The position numbers and the translations under genes were made by a program. Source: Paenibacillus rhizovicinus (GTDB lineage: Bacteria; Bacillota; Bacilli; Paenibacillales; Paenibacillaceae). From it: a stretch of 64,000 bases of DNA. How positions within the stretch are numbered: the stretch's first letter is position 1; each line of letters opens with the position of its first letter. The DNA is taken from positions 4,718,501 through 4,782,500 of the forward strand of contig NZ_CP048286.1 in assembly GCF_010365285.1 (NCBI RefSeq), given 5' to 3'. Below are positions 1-8,355 of the stretch, in pieces. The notes below the pieces were generated by a model. The model was not told the DNA's origin, made no database searches, and worked only from the letters and a program-made list of their open reading frames with translations.

Positions 1-510
1 CGGCCGCTCGTCCACGGGATGCCGCGCGGCGAACAGCAGCAGCTCCGTGAGCAGCAAGCGCAGGTACACTTCATGGCCGGGACGCTGCTGGGCAGCTTCC
101 GCGATCATTTTGCCAAGCAGCTGTTCCGCGAAGACGCGTTCTTGGGAGCTCAGCTTATACAAGCAGGCCTGCTGCGAGAAAGGCGCCAGCAGCAGCGGGT
201 CGTGCAGCGGATGGCCTGTCCCGAGGAAGCCGTCGCTGAAATTAATGACGATCCGCTCATGCTCCGGGGAACCGATTTCGGAGGAATTGTGGACGACGCC
301 TTTGTTGACGAGAACGAGATCGCCCGCCGTCAGGGACACGGTCCGCCGATCGATGAAATGCACTCGCTCGCCCGACAGCAAATAATAGATTTCGTACGTA
401 TGGTGAATATGGTTCATCCGCCCGAACGGCTTCGTCCGACGCACCTGTTGGATGTAGAAATCGCCTTCTTCGTCGCCGAATGTGAAAGGCTGGTCCGGCT
501 GCAGCTTCAT
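1..510 (-). CDS. AraC-family transcriptional regulator, sensor domain (3' part outside window)
   Basis: The reading frame starts at the ATG ending at 510 and runs off the left edge, giving 170 residues. The visible part is a cupin-type sensor domain: a His-rich stretch NHIHHTYEIYYLLSGE near residue 32, then TAGDLVLVNKGVVHNSSE, the usual beta-barrel pattern of AraC-family sugar regulators. The DNA-binding domain is expected beyond the edge and is not seen. A GGAGG site lies about 6 bases before the start. The gene is divergent from uxaC, so control of hexuronate use is a reasonable inference, but the ligand is unknown. Confidence 0.85.
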   Translation of the reverse strand, partial: MKLQPDQPFTFGDEEGDFYIQQVRRTKPFGRMNHIHHTYEIYYLLSGERVHFIDRRTVSLTAGDLVLVNKGVVHNSSEIGSPEHERIVINFSDGFLGTGHPLHDPLLLAPFSQQACLYKLSSQERVFAEQLLGKMIAEAAQQRPGHEVYLRLLLTELLLFAARHPVDERP

Positions 511-701
511 GGTCCGTTCCTCCGTTCGCCGATGGATTCGGGGTCGTCTTAATTGCTGGATAACCTCGCGATATAGCCCTATTTTAGCGCAAAATAAGTG
601 AAGACGGAACGGATTTCGGCAAGAAAGGCCGCGATTCCGCGCAAATGTTGCGTTATGCTGGGGAGGTATACTCTAAGGCAAAGGACGGTGTCTGTTCTAT
701 T

Positions 702-2111
702 ATGAAAGCGTTTATGAATGACGATTTTATGCTGCATAACGAGACTGCCAAACGGTTGTACCGCGAGTACGCGGCCGATATGCCGATCATTGATTATCAC
801 TGCCATCTGAGCCAGCAGGAGATTTACGAGAACCGAACCTACGCGAACCTGACGGAAGTCTGGCTGTACGGCGACCATTATAAATGGCGGGCGATGCGCG
901 CGAACGGCATCGAAGAGAAGTACATCACCGGCGGGGAAGGCGTCAGCGACTACGACCGGTTCCTGGCATATGCGCGCACCGTGCCGATGACGATCGGCAA
1001 TCCGCTATACCACTGGTCGCATCTGGAGCTGCGGCGGCTGTTCGGCATCGAGGAGCTGATCAACGAGCAGAACGCGCCGGTCATCTGGGAGAAAGCGAAC
1101 GCCAAGCTGCAAGGCGGCGGCTTCGCCGTTCAAGACTTCATCCGCGGCGCGGGCGTGGAAGTCGTGTGCACGACGGACGATCCCGCGGATTCGCTGGAGC
1201 ATCATCAGCTGCTCGCGGCGCAGGAGTCGCAGCTCGGCTTCCGCGTGCTGCCTTCCTTCCGCCCGGACAAGGCGCTTGAAATCAACCGCCCCGCGTATCT
1301 GGGCTACCTGGAGAAGCTAGGCGAGTCGGCGGGACGCAAGCTGGCGAGCTACGATGATTTGCTGCATGCGCTGGATGCGCGGGCGAGATTCTTCCATGCC
1401 GTCGGGGGGCGGGTATCCGACCACGCGCTGGATTACGTGCCTTGGGCCGAGACGACGCACGAGGAAGCGGCGCTTATCTATGAGAAGGCGCTGCTCGGCG
1501 AAGGCGTGACGCTGGAAGAAGAGAAGAAATACAAGACGTACACGCTGCTGTTCCTCGGACGGCTCTACGCGGAGCTGGGCTGGTCGATGCAGTACCATAT
1601 CAATGCGCACCGAAGCAATAATGCGCGCCGTTTGGCCTCGCTCGGGGTAGATACCGGTTTCGATTCCATCGGCGACAGTCCGGTGGCCGTGCCGCTCGTG
1701 CGGCTGTTGGACCGGCTGGATGCGGACGACCAGCTGCCGCGGACGATCGTCTATTCGCTCAATCCGACGGATAACGATGTGCTCGCGGCGCTGATCGGCA
1801 GCTTCCAAGGCGGGGGCATTCCGGGCAAAATCCAACTCGGCGCCGCATGGTGGTTCAACGATACGAAGGACGGCATGCTGGCGCAGCTGAAATCGCTGGG
1901 CAACATGGGTCTGCTGCCTCGTTTCGTCGGCATGCTGACGGATTCCCGCAGCTTCCTGTCGTACACGCGGCATGAATATTTCCGCCGCATCTTCTGCAAT
2001 CTGCTCGGCGAGTGGGTCGAGCAAGGCGAAGCGCCGAACGATTCGGAGCTGCTGCGGGAGATCGTGCAGGGCGTCAGCTATAACAACGCGAAGGCGTATT
2101 TCAGATTTTAA
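702..2111 (+). CDS. uxaC: Glucuronate isomerase (uronate isomerase)
   Basis: A 469-residue protein that matches the UxaC family in length and sequence. It isomerises D-glucuronate to D-fructuronate (and galacturonate to tagaturonate), the first cytoplasmic step of hexuronate breakdown. The N-terminal metal-binding motif DYHCHLS is near residue 33, and the amidohydrolase-fold features continue to the C-terminal NNAKAYF, typical of the family. I chose ATG 702 because family members begin MKxFMxxDF; an upstream ATG at 645 adds 19 residues unlike the family. It is monocistronic, divergent from the AraC gene and followed by a terminator. No other hexuronate gene lies in the window. Confidence 0.96.
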   Translation: MKAFMNDDFMLHNETAKRLYREYAADMPIIDYHCHLSQQEIYENRTYANLTEVWLYGDHYKWRAMRANGIEEKYITGGEGVSDYDRFLAYARTVPMTIGNPLYHWSHLELRRLFGIEELINEQNAPVIWEKANAKLQGGGFAVQDFIRGAGVEVVCTTDDPADSLEHHQLLAAQESQLGFRVLPSFRPDKALEINRPAYLGYLEKLGESAGRKLASYDDLLHALDARARFFHAVGGRVSDHALDYVPWAETTHEEAALIYEKALLGEGVTLEEEKKYKTYTLLFLGRLYAELGWSMQYHINAHRSNNARRLASLGVDTGFDSIGDSPVAVPLVRLLDRLDADDQLPRTIVYSLNPTDNDVLAALIGSFQGGGIPGKIQLGAAWWFNDTKDGMLAQLKSLGNMGLLPRFVGMLTDSRSFLSYTRHEYFRRIFCNLLGEWVEQGEAPNDSELLREIVQGVSYNNAKAYFRF

Positions 2112-2123
2112 AGGATCGCTTGA

Positions 2124-2166
2124 AGAACTGCCGCAGCCATTGCTGGTTCGCGGCGGTTCTTTTTTT
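2124..2166 (+). terminator. Rho-independent terminator after uxaC
   Basis: An 11-bp stem (AGAACTGCCGC paired with GCGGCGGTTCT, one G-U) is followed by a run of seven T. Confidence 0.85.
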
Positions 2167-2253
2167 GCATCGTTGGGGTGATGCCTGCCGGGATGGAGGA
2201 GTAGGGGAGTTCGTTATCGCCTGCAGATGCCTGGGAAAGGGGAGAGACGCGCG

Positions 2254-2282
2254 TTGACAGGAACTTCAGTCAGGTATAAGAT
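2254..2282 (+). promoter_or_regulatory. Sigma-A promoter of sdpR-sdpI
   Basis: A perfect -35 TTGACA at 2254-2259 and a -10 TAAGAT at 2277-2282 are separated by 17 bases. The operator palindrome begins 7 bases further down. Confidence 0.75.
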
Positions 2283-2288
2283 TTAATT

Positions 2289-2316
2289 AGATATTTAGAT
2301 AATGTTCTAAATATCT
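2289..2316 (+). promoter_or_regulatory. Perfect operator palindrome for the ArsR-type repressor
   Basis: The arms AGATATTTAGA (2289-2299) and TCTAAATATCT (2306-2316) are exact reverse complements around six bases. The site covers the expected transcription start and stops 15 bases before the sdpR start codon, a position suited to autorepression. ArsR/SdpR proteins are known to bind such AT-rich palindromes; that this protein binds here is inferred. Confidence 0.75.
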
Positions 2317-2330
2317 GGAGGGGTGAAGCA

Positions 2331-2615
2331 ATGAATGACGCATTCAAAGCGCTGGCCGATCCGACGAGGCGGGAAATTTTACGGCTGCTGCGGGAACGGA
2401 GTAGGAGCGCCGGGGAAATCGCGGATCATTTTCACATAAGCAAGCCTAGCATTTCCCATCACCTCAATCTGCTGAAGCAGGCGGGGCTCGTACTGGATGA
2501 ACGGCAGGGGCAGAGTATGATCTACTCGCTGCATACGACGGTCGTCGAAGACGTGATCGGCTGGATGTTTCAGATTCTCGGTAAAGAAGGGAAGGCGCAT
2601 GACGATGAACAATAA
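2331..2615 (+). CDS. sdpR: ArsR-family autorepressor, SdpR type
   Basis: A 94-residue winged-helix repressor. The sequence MNDAFKALADPTRREILRLLRERSRSAGE and the recognition-helix part HISKPSISHHLNLLKQAGLV are close to B. subtilis SdpR. No metal-binding cysteine motif (ELCVCDL) is present, so it is not a metal sensor of the ArsR/SmtB kind. A GGAGGGG site sits just before the start. The 3' end overlaps sdpI by 17 bases. In B. subtilis, SdpR is held at the membrane by SdpI when toxin is bound, which relieves repression; the same circuit is inferred here. Confidence 0.9.
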   Translation: MNDAFKALADPTRREILRLLRERSRSAGEIADHFHISKPSISHHLNLLKQAGLVLDERQGQSMIYSLHTTVVEDVIGWMFQILGKEGKAHDDEQ

Positions 2616-3243
2616 ACGCGAAATCCTCTATCTCTTGCTCGCCTTATCTCCCGCGATCGGCGCCTTGCTGTTATACGATCAACTGCCGGAGACAATGGCG
2701 ACGCATTTCGGCGCGAATAATGAAGTGAATGGCACGATGGGCAAGAACACGGCGATTCTCGTATTGGCGCTGCTCGGCTTCGTGCCGCTGCTGATGCGCA
2801 TCCGGCGCAGCCTGGACCCGAAGCGGGCGAACTTCGCCAGCTTTACGACGGCATTCGAGATCAGCCGTTTCGGCGCCGCACTGCTGCTTGCGGCGGCGGG
2901 ATGGATGATGGTCGCCTACAATCTGGGGTATCACATCGATATTCGGAAAATCATTCTGATCGCCGTCGGCCTGCTGTTCGCTGTCATGGGCAATTACATG
3001 ACGCAGGTCCGGCCCAATTACATGTTCGGTATTCGTACGCCTTGGACGCTGGCCAATGAAGAAGTGTGGCGCAAGACTCATCGCTTCGGCGGCCCGGTGA
3101 TGATGCTCGGCGGGTTGATTGCGCTAATCGCGGCTTTCTTCGACGGCAGTGCTTCGGTCGCCGTGTTCATCGCCGCTATTGTCGTCGCTTCGCTCATTCC
3201 GGTCGTTTACTCGTATGTGCTTTTTGCCCGTCTGAAGAGCTAA
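2599..3243 (+). CDS. sdpI: SdpI-family membrane immunity/signal protein
   Basis: A 214-residue membrane protein. The N-terminal DUF1648-type segment (LPETMATHFGANNEVNGTMGK, residues about 27-50) is followed by hydrophobic helices and the conserved NYMTQVRPNYMFGIRTPWTL segment, all typical of SdpI. The family protects cells from the SdpC killing peptide and signals to SdpR. It overlaps sdpR, so the two are co-translated. No sdpABC toxin genes are nearby, so the partner peptide may be elsewhere or foreign. An in-frame ATG at 2605 is an alternative start. Confidence 0.9.
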   Translation: MTMNNKREILYLLLALSPAIGALLLYDQLPETMATHFGANNEVNGTMGKNTAILVLALLGFVPLLMRIRRSLDPKRANFASFTTAFEISRFGAALLLAAAGWMMVAYNLGYHIDIRKIILIAVGLLFAVMGNYMTQVRPNYMFGIRTPWTLANEEVWRKTHRFGGPVMMLGGLIALIAAFFDGSASVAVFIAAIVVASLIPVVYSYVLFARLKS

Positions 3244-3252
3244 GCTCAAAGC

Positions 3253-3290
3253 AAAGAACCTCCAGGTCCGCGCGGACTTGGAGGTTCTTT
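3253..3290. terminator. Bidirectional terminator between sdpI and the MFS gene
   Basis: A nearly perfect long stem (AAAGAACCTCC at 3253 paired with GGAGGTTCTTT at 3280-3290, plus an inner GTCCGC/GCGGAC) has T-rich flanks on both strands and sits between two convergent genes. Confidence 0.85.
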
Positions 3291-3309
3291 GGTTCATTGA
3301 TCGGCATGC

Positions 3310-4473
3310 CTACGCATGCAAAACCGCCGTTTCTTTGTTTTGCTGGAGCTTGAAGACGATCGCGAAGATCACGACGCATACCAAGGTAAGCACGGAATTA
3401 TAGAAGAACATGTTGCGCATGCCGAACCATTCGCTGGCGACCCCGCCGGCCAAGCTCCCGATCACGCGGGCGACGCCCATGGTCAATAGTCCGTTTAACG
3501 TCTGGCCGCTGGCCTTCAGCTCGTTCGGGACTTCTTTGTTGATGACGTTGGCCAGCGTCACCGATAGGACGATAAAGATCAAGCCATGCAGCGCCTGGGC
3601 GGGCAGCAGCCAAGCGGCACTGTGAATCTGCGAGAACAGAAACCACCGAAGCGCTGCGGCCGCCCCGGCACCGAGCAGGATATGCCAGGTTTGAACGCGT
3701 CTGAAGAGGTGATGCGACAGCAGCAGGAAGGGCACTTCGCTCAGGGACGAGATGAGCATCGACCAGCCCAGCCACGCGCTGTCTCCTCCCATTTCCTTGA
3801 AGTAGAGCGGGAAGAAGGCATAATAATAACCGAGCGTGATATTGAAAACGAAATTCGCGCCGATGTACATCATCAGCTTCCGGTTGCGGAACAGCACCCA
3901 GACGGACATTTTGCGATTCCGCGCTTGATGGCCTTCGATGGCGGGAAACCGCAGTACGAGCAGCAAAGTGATCGCGAGCAGAAACGCGTACACGACGAAC
4001 AGGAGATCGATGTGCTTCTTGGCGAGGAGCCCGAAGATGATCGACATGATGGCGAAACCGAATGTTCCCCCCATCCGAATCAGGCTGAAATTCCCTCTGC
4101 CCCGCTTGTCCAGCGTCTCCAGCGTGACCGCATCGCCAATCGCGAATATGGAAGATTGGAAGAACGTGAAGATGCAGATGCAAATGAGCAGATAGAAGAA
4201 TTGGTCGGACAGCGGATAGAACATCACGGTGAGCCCGCTGCAGCCGATCAGCAGAAGTAGAATGCTGTTTTTGGTCTTGGCGCGGTCGCTGAATAGCCCC
4301 CAGACCGGTTGTGCGAGAATGGCGATCAGCGGGCCGAGTCCGAGTAAAGTGCCAATCTGGGCTTGCGTGAATCCGATGTGTTGAAAATAAAGCGGGATGA
4401 ATGTGCCGTAGACGGCATTGGCCATGTACAAGAAGACATAGAAAAACAAGAAATAACCGAGTTTGACTTGCAT
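3310..4473 (-). CDS. MFS transporter, LacY/HcaT-like subgroup
   Basis: A 387-residue protein with about 12 hydrophobic helices, the normal size for a major facilitator. The first loop holds GLFSDRAKTKN, the family loop motif, and the start YFLFFYVFLYMANAVYGTFIPLYF resembles the MFS_1-like group related to LacY and the phenylpropionate carrier HcaT. The substrate cannot be read from the sequence. It is monocistronic and converges on sdpI. A GAAGG-type ribosome site precedes the ATG. Confidence 0.85.
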   Translation of the reverse strand: MQVKLGYFLFFYVFLYMANAVYGTFIPLYFQHIGFTQAQIGTLLGLGPLIAILAQPVWGLFSDRAKTKNSILLLLIGCSGLTVMFYPLSDQFFYLLICICIFTFFQSSIFAIGDAVTLETLDKRGRGNFSLIRMGGTFGFAIMSIIFGLLAKKHIDLLFVVYAFLLAITLLLVLRFPAIEGHQARNRKMSVWVLFRNRKLMMYIGANFVFNITLGYYYAFFPLYFKEMGGDSAWLGWSMLISSLSEVPFLLLSHHLFRRVQTWHILLGAGAAAALRWFLFSQIHSAAWLLPAQALHGLIFIVLSVTLANVINKEVPNELKASGQTLNGLLTMGVARVIGSLAGGVASEWFGMRNMFFYNSVLTLVCVVIFAIVFKLQQNKETAVLHA

Positions 4474-4612
4474 GAGTCCGTTACTTACCTTCCTTCGCGC
4501 TGCGCTAGCGTTGATTGTCGTTCTTTATTTAGTTCCTTGTTTATCTTGAAAATCCTCTTTGGCGCGGCGTAAACGCTTGCTCCGTGTTGTAACCAAGCAG
4601 ACAATGACGAAG

Positions 4613-4637
4613 AGAAGCCAGCCGGCGGCTGGCTTCT
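4613..4637 (-). terminator. Probable terminator after the first CobW-type gene
   Basis: A perfect 11-bp stem (AGAAGCCAGCC paired with GGCTGGCTTCT) with a 3-base loop lies just past the stop codon on the minus strand. The T tract is weak. Confidence 0.5.
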
Positions 4638-4667
4638 GTCAGTTCAACGCTCCTTATGTTGTGACGC

Positions 4668-5843
4668 TTATTTGCGCGTGAGACGGGCCCATTCCTGCCG
4701 GATCTTGGTTTCGTCCAGATCGATGCCGATCATGACGAAATACGGCGCGCCGTCGTAAGTACTGGGTGACCATTCGATCCGTTTGCCCGCAAGCTGAAAC
4801 AACATCAGGGCGCCGTCCTTGCCGTAGGGCATATAGCCTTTGGCGCGCAAGCAGCCGTTGCCGCGTCCGCCGAAGAAGGCTTCGAACTGGCGGCGGGTGA
4901 TACCTGCAGCCGGATCGGTGTAGATGGAGGCCGTCCGGATACGCGAGAACGAGCCCGGGACCGCGGTTTGGTTCGCGGCTGCACCGGGAGCGGCCGTGCT
5001 TGCGGCTGCCGGACGGCTGCCCGCCGCCGTGCCCGCGTTCATGCGTACGGATGGCTGCGCGGCGGATCTGATGTTTGCCGTGCCGCCAGCGCGTTCGCCG
5101 CTGGACCGTGGCGATGCAGGCGGAATGCTTGCCGCCGCGCCTGGCGCCCGTACGCTTGTCGCAGACGGCCGCGTCCCGGAGATGACGGGCTGCCGCCGGT
5201 CGGCTGCCGCGGGAATGCCTTCCAGAATGATGGAGGCATCAAGCTCGCAGCGCACCGCGCTGACGAACAAGGCGGAAGCGTTGCGGTCCTGAACAAGGCC
5301 TTTGACTTTGTCGGCGGTGCGGTTCGAGATCAAGTCGGATTTGTTGGCGACGATGATATCGGCGACCTCGATTTGCCGGCGAAGCGTGCGGATCAGCTCC
5401 CGGTCCGAAGAGAAAATACTGTTATAATCAAGCGCATGCTCCGCATCGAGCACCGTGACGATGCGGTGCAGCGCGACTTTGCCGATGATGGCCGGCTCGG
5501 TCATCGCTTCCACGATTTCCTCCGGATTCGCGACGCCGGTCAGCTCCATGACAATAACGTCCGGCTGCATGAGCGCGAGCCGCTCCAGACACTGCGCGAG
5601 CTCGCTCTTCTTGCTGCAGCAGAGACAGCCTTCCGTAATGCGCTCCAACAGCTGATACGCCGATTCGCTGCTCACCATCATGCCGTCGACGTCTACCGCG
5701 CCAATCTCGTTCATGAGCACGGATGCGCGCAGACCGTTCGACTTGGCCTGCTGCAGCAGCCTTAGCAGCAGGGTCGTTTTGCCGCTGCCGAGAAAACCGC
5801 TAAGGACGACCACCGGTATCGCTTGTTGCTCCATGTTGGCCAC
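4668..5843 (-). CDS. CobW/COG0523-family metal-chaperone GTPase (with long disordered linker)
   Basis: 391 residues. The G3E GTPase domain shows Walker A GFLGSGKTT at 16-24, the metal-binding motif GCLCC at 72-76, ELTG near 100 and the base-binding NKSD at 167-170. A short CobW C-terminal domain spans about 305-391. Between them, residues 211-300 form an Ala/Pro/Ser/Gly/Arg-rich segment far longer than in typical members, probably a flexible linker. COG0523 proteins deliver zinc, cobalt or other metals to client enzymes; which metal applies is unknown. It is divergent from a second COG0523 gene at 5978. Confidence 0.9.
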   Translation of the reverse strand: MANMEQQAIPVVVLSGFLGSGKTTLLLRLLQQAKSNGLRASVLMNEIGAVDVDGMMVSSESAYQLLERITEGCLCCSKKSELAQCLERLALMQPDVIVMELTGVANPEEIVEAMTEPAIIGKVALHRIVTVLDAEHALDYNSIFSSDRELIRTLRRQIEVADIIVANKSDLISNRTADKVKGLVQDRNASALFVSAVRCELDASIILEGIPAAADRRQPVISGTRPSATSVRAPGAAASIPPASPRSSGERAGGTANIRSAAQPSVRMNAGTAAGSRPAAASTAAPGAAANQTAVPGSFSRIRTASIYTDPAAGITRRQFEAFFGGRGNGCLRAKGYMPYGKDGALMLFQLAGKRIEWSPSTYDGAPYFVMIGIDLDETKIRQEWARLTRK

Positions 5844-5939
5844 ACCCTCCTTCCAAGGTTCACATTCATGAACTTTATGCGGCTCGGTCCGGAATTAACA
5901 CCATTTTCGGCGATGCTGTTAAAATCCGGCGGGGAACGG

Positions 5940-5945
5940 TATAAT
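5940..5945 (+). promoter_or_regulatory. -10 element of the second CobW-type gene
   Basis: A consensus TATAAT lies 33 bases before the start codon. The matching -35 (TGTTAA at 5917-5922, 17-base spacing) is poor and is also the right half of a loose TTAACA/TGTTAA inverted repeat (5895-5922), which may bind a regulator. I do not see a clear Zur box. Confidence 0.5.
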
Positions 5946-5977
5946 GGTGCCAGTTTATTCAAGAGAGGAAGAAGAGA

Positions 5978-7072
5978 ATGACCATGTCAGGCGGAGAACC
6001 AACCCGATCACCAATCCGGCAGGACGGCCGCGCAGTCGCCGTGCATCTGCTGTCCGGATTTCTGGGAAGCGGCAAAACGACCCTGCTTAACCAGGTTGTC
6101 GATTACTATAAAGCACAGGACATCAAAGTCGCGATCATTATGAACGAGCTCGGCGACGTCAATTTGGACGGGCAGTTCGTAGACGGCGACGTGCCGATGG
6201 CCGAAATGCTGGGCGGCTGCATTTGCTGTACGATCCGCAGCGATCTTAGCCTCGAGCTGAAGGAATTGATCGAGGAGCATGAGCCGGACGTGGTGCTGAT
6301 CGAATCGACGGGCGCCGCGAATCCGATGGAAATTATCGACGCCGTGACGGAAGCCGCGCTCTTGATGCGCATCGATCTGCGCACGATCGCGACGGTAGTG
6401 GACGGACCGGAGCTGCTTGCGCGCAGCAAGCGCGGCGGCCGCACGTTCAAGCTGATGCAGGAGCAGATTCGCTGCGCGACCGATCTGATCGTGAACAAGG
6501 CGGATAAGCTTGCGCCGGAAGAGCTCGTCGAAGTTGAGCAGCTCGTGCGGGAGTTGAATGCGTTCGCGCCGCTCACGGTGACGGTTCGCAGCGTCATCGA
6601 TCTCGCGATTTTCGACCCGGCGGGCGGCTCGGAGACGGCTAGCGCCGTGGCAAGTTCCGCCGCGGCCGCATCTTCCTCGTCTTCCGCGGCATCGGATCCT
6701 GCTGCTCCGGGCGGCCACGAGTGCGGTCCGGGCTGCAGCCATGAGGACCACGATCATGCGCACGGGCACGCGCACGGCCATACGCATGAATCGCACGCGC
6801 ACGTGATGACGCTGACGCATTATTTTGCCGGGGCGGTAAACAGTTACGACTTCGAGGAGCTGCTGAACCAGCTGCCGCAGAACGTCTATCGGGCGAAAGG
6901 CATCGTGACGTTCTTGGATACGAACAGCCGATTCCTGTTCCAGTTCGCGTACCGCGAGACGGAGTTCATCCGGATCACGCCCCAGGGGGACGTGCACGAC
7001 GTGGCGGTGTTTATCGGAGAGCATTTCGACAAGGATGCGCTTCTGGCGGAGCTGGCGAAACTCGAACCATAA
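5978..7072 (+). CDS. CobW/COG0523-family metal-chaperone GTPase with His-rich metal-binding loop
   Basis: 364 residues. The GTPase domain has GFLGSGKTT at 27-35, the GGCICC metal motif at 79-84, IESTGAANP at about 108-116 and NKAD at 173-176. Residues 217-245 are Ala/Ser-rich, followed by a His-rich cluster at 247-275 (about eleven His plus two Cys), then the CobW C-terminal domain ending in a conserved beta region. His-rich loops in this family bind Zn, Ni or Co, so metal storage or handover is inferred. The AGAGGAAG ribosome site precedes ATG 5978; ATG 5984 is an alternative. Confidence 0.92.
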   Translation: MTMSGGEPTRSPIRQDGRAVAVHLLSGFLGSGKTTLLNQVVDYYKAQDIKVAIIMNELGDVNLDGQFVDGDVPMAEMLGGCICCTIRSDLSLELKELIEEHEPDVVLIESTGAANPMEIIDAVTEAALLMRIDLRTIATVVDGPELLARSKRGGRTFKLMQEQIRCATDLIVNKADKLAPEELVEVEQLVRELNAFAPLTVTVRSVIDLAIFDPAGGSETASAVASSAAAASSSSSAASDPAAPGGHECGPGCSHEDHDHAHGHAHGHTHESHAHVMTLTHYFAGAVNSYDFEELLNQLPQNVYRAKGIVTFLDTNSRFLFQFAYRETEFIRITPQGDVHDVAVFIGEHFDKDALLAELAKLEP

Positions 7073-7163
7073 TAAAATGGGCATTGTTGGATAAAAAGCA
7101 TTTCCGATGGACAAGCTACCTCAGAATGGGTCGAAGCATGGCCCGCGAAGGGAGCTGATTGAG

Positions 7164-7664
7164 ATGAAAACACCAACATGGCGCAAGCAACTCGCTGCGC
7201 TGGGAACGGCGGCCGCGCTGCTATTGACTGCGATGCCGATCTGCGCACAGGCGGCGACGCCTTCTTCCGAGCAGCTGCAAGCGCAGCACGAGCAAGAACG
7301 CGACCATTGGCGCTTCGGCGGCGGTCATGGCCATAAAAGCGAGGCGCGCAAAGCCCGCAAGCTGGAGTTCATGCAGGAAGCGGCGCAGTATTTCGGCATT
7401 GCCACGGAAGGCAAAAGCGCCGAGCAGCTGCATAAGGAACTGAAGGCCGCCCGCGAAGCGAATCCGGCCAAGTGGGAGAAGTTCAAATCCGAGAAGAAAG
7501 CGCAGCACATGGCCCGCCTGCAAGATACGGCCAAACGGCTCGGCATCTCGACGGAGGGCAAGACCGCGAGACAGCTGCAGGACGAAATCCGCGAGCTGTG
7601 CAAGAACCGCATGATCAAGCAAAAGGAAGAAAAGAAATCGGCAGACGCGAAATCCCAATCTTGA
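7164..7664 (+). CDS. Secreted His/Lys-rich protein with two similar helical repeats (unknown function)
   Basis: 166 residues. The start is an N-terminal signal peptide: basic MKTPTWRK, a hydrophobic core, and a probable cut after AQA at residue 30. A short His/Gly-rich stretch (HWRFGGGHGHK, about 48-58) comes next. Two related units follow, near 68-95 (FMQEAAQYFGIATEGKSAEQL) and 118-145 (RLQDTAKRLGISTEGKTARQL), each with the pattern A-x-x-x-G-I-x-T-E-G-K-[ST]-A-x-Q-L. The protein is highly charged and probably helical. I do not recognise a named family. It follows the His-rich GTPase by 91 bases, so a metal link is possible but unproven. ATG 7164 was chosen for the signal peptide. Confidence 0.75.
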   Translation: MKTPTWRKQLAALGTAAALLLTAMPICAQAATPSSEQLQAQHEQERDHWRFGGGHGHKSEARKARKLEFMQEAAQYFGIATEGKSAEQLHKELKAAREANPAKWEKFKSEKKAQHMARLQDTAKRLGISTEGKTARQLQDEIRELCKNRMIKQKEEKKSADAKSQS

Positions 7665-7673
7665 TTGAAACGT

Positions 7674-7732
7674 AAAAAGCAGCAACGAGCGTCAGGCGTT
7701 CCAACCGCCTGCTGCTCGATTGCTGCTTTTTT
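7674..7732 (+). terminator. Terminator after the secreted repeat protein
   Basis: A long stem (AAAAGCAGCAACGAGC against GCTCGATTGCTGCTTTT, one bulge) with an inner CAGGCG/CGCCTG hairpin ends in a T run. Confidence 0.75.
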
Positions 7733-7835
7733 GCGCGTGGCGCGGGACAATCGGTTAGCTCGCTGGCCCCCGCACAGACATGCTAGCACTAGCGTGTCCG
7801 CACTAGCCCCATGCGCCTTGCTCGCTCGCATCTCG

Positions 7836-8117
7836 TTACTTTTTGACGGTTTGCAGCTCCAGATGCCTGGAGATGACGAGATCCATCAGATGCCTGAATA
7901 TAGCCGCGGCATACTCCGGATTCAACCCGTGCTCTTGCGCGTACTGCGCGATTTTCTGAAACTGCTGCGCTTCACGGGACGCATCCTGGGCGGGCAGGCC
8001 GTGCTGCTCTTTATAGATGCCGACTTCTTCCGTGCATGCGAAGCGCTTGGCAAGCAGGGCAATCAGTTGCCGGTCAATATCATCGATGTTCGTTCTCAGT
8101 TCAGCCAGATCTGCCAT
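7836..8117 (-). CDS. Chorismate mutase, AroQ type
   Basis: 93 residues, the usual size of a free-standing AroQ-class chorismate mutase, which turns chorismate into prephenate for Phe/Tyr synthesis. The start MADLAELRTNIDDIDRQLIALLAKRF holds the N-terminal Arg and the D-x-x-[IL]-[IV]-x-L-[IL]-x-x-R signature. The middle part has the conserved Lys (GIYKEQHGLPAQDASRE) and a C-terminal helix. ATG 8117 has a GGAG site at good spacing; an upstream extension to 8297 is not family-like. No aro neighbours are present. AroQ-fold salicylate enzymes (isochorismate pyruvate-lyase) are a less likely alternative. Confidence 0.85.
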   Translation of the reverse strand: MADLAELRTNIDDIDRQLIALLAKRFACTEEVGIYKEQHGLPAQDASREAQQFQKIAQYAQEHGLNPEYAAAIFRHLMDLVISRHLELQTVKK

Positions 8118-8355
8118 ATTATGCACTCCTTCGAAAATTTCACGCGTAAACGCTTCTACGTAGTAAAGTGAGATATGCTTCACATTACCATATTTCCCGG
8201 TGCGCTGTAAACGGAGCGGATTTCCAGCGGCAAGCGGCGAGCTGCAAGCTGCAAGCCTTAGCGGCCGGCACCCGTGCCGTGCTGCACGGTGCTTCAAGCG
8301 GGCCGGTACGAAGAAAAGGCGTCCGTAGAGGACGCCGCATCCAATATTCTGATCC

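Noticed and set aside
2671-3081. 136-residue frame on the minus strand inside sdpI
   Set aside because: It is an antisense shadow of sdpI with Gln/His/Arg-rich composition and no ribosome site.
5895-5922. Zur operator between the two CobW-type genes
   Set aside because: Only a loose TTAACA/TGTTAA inverted repeat is present, too weak for the Bacillus Zur consensus.
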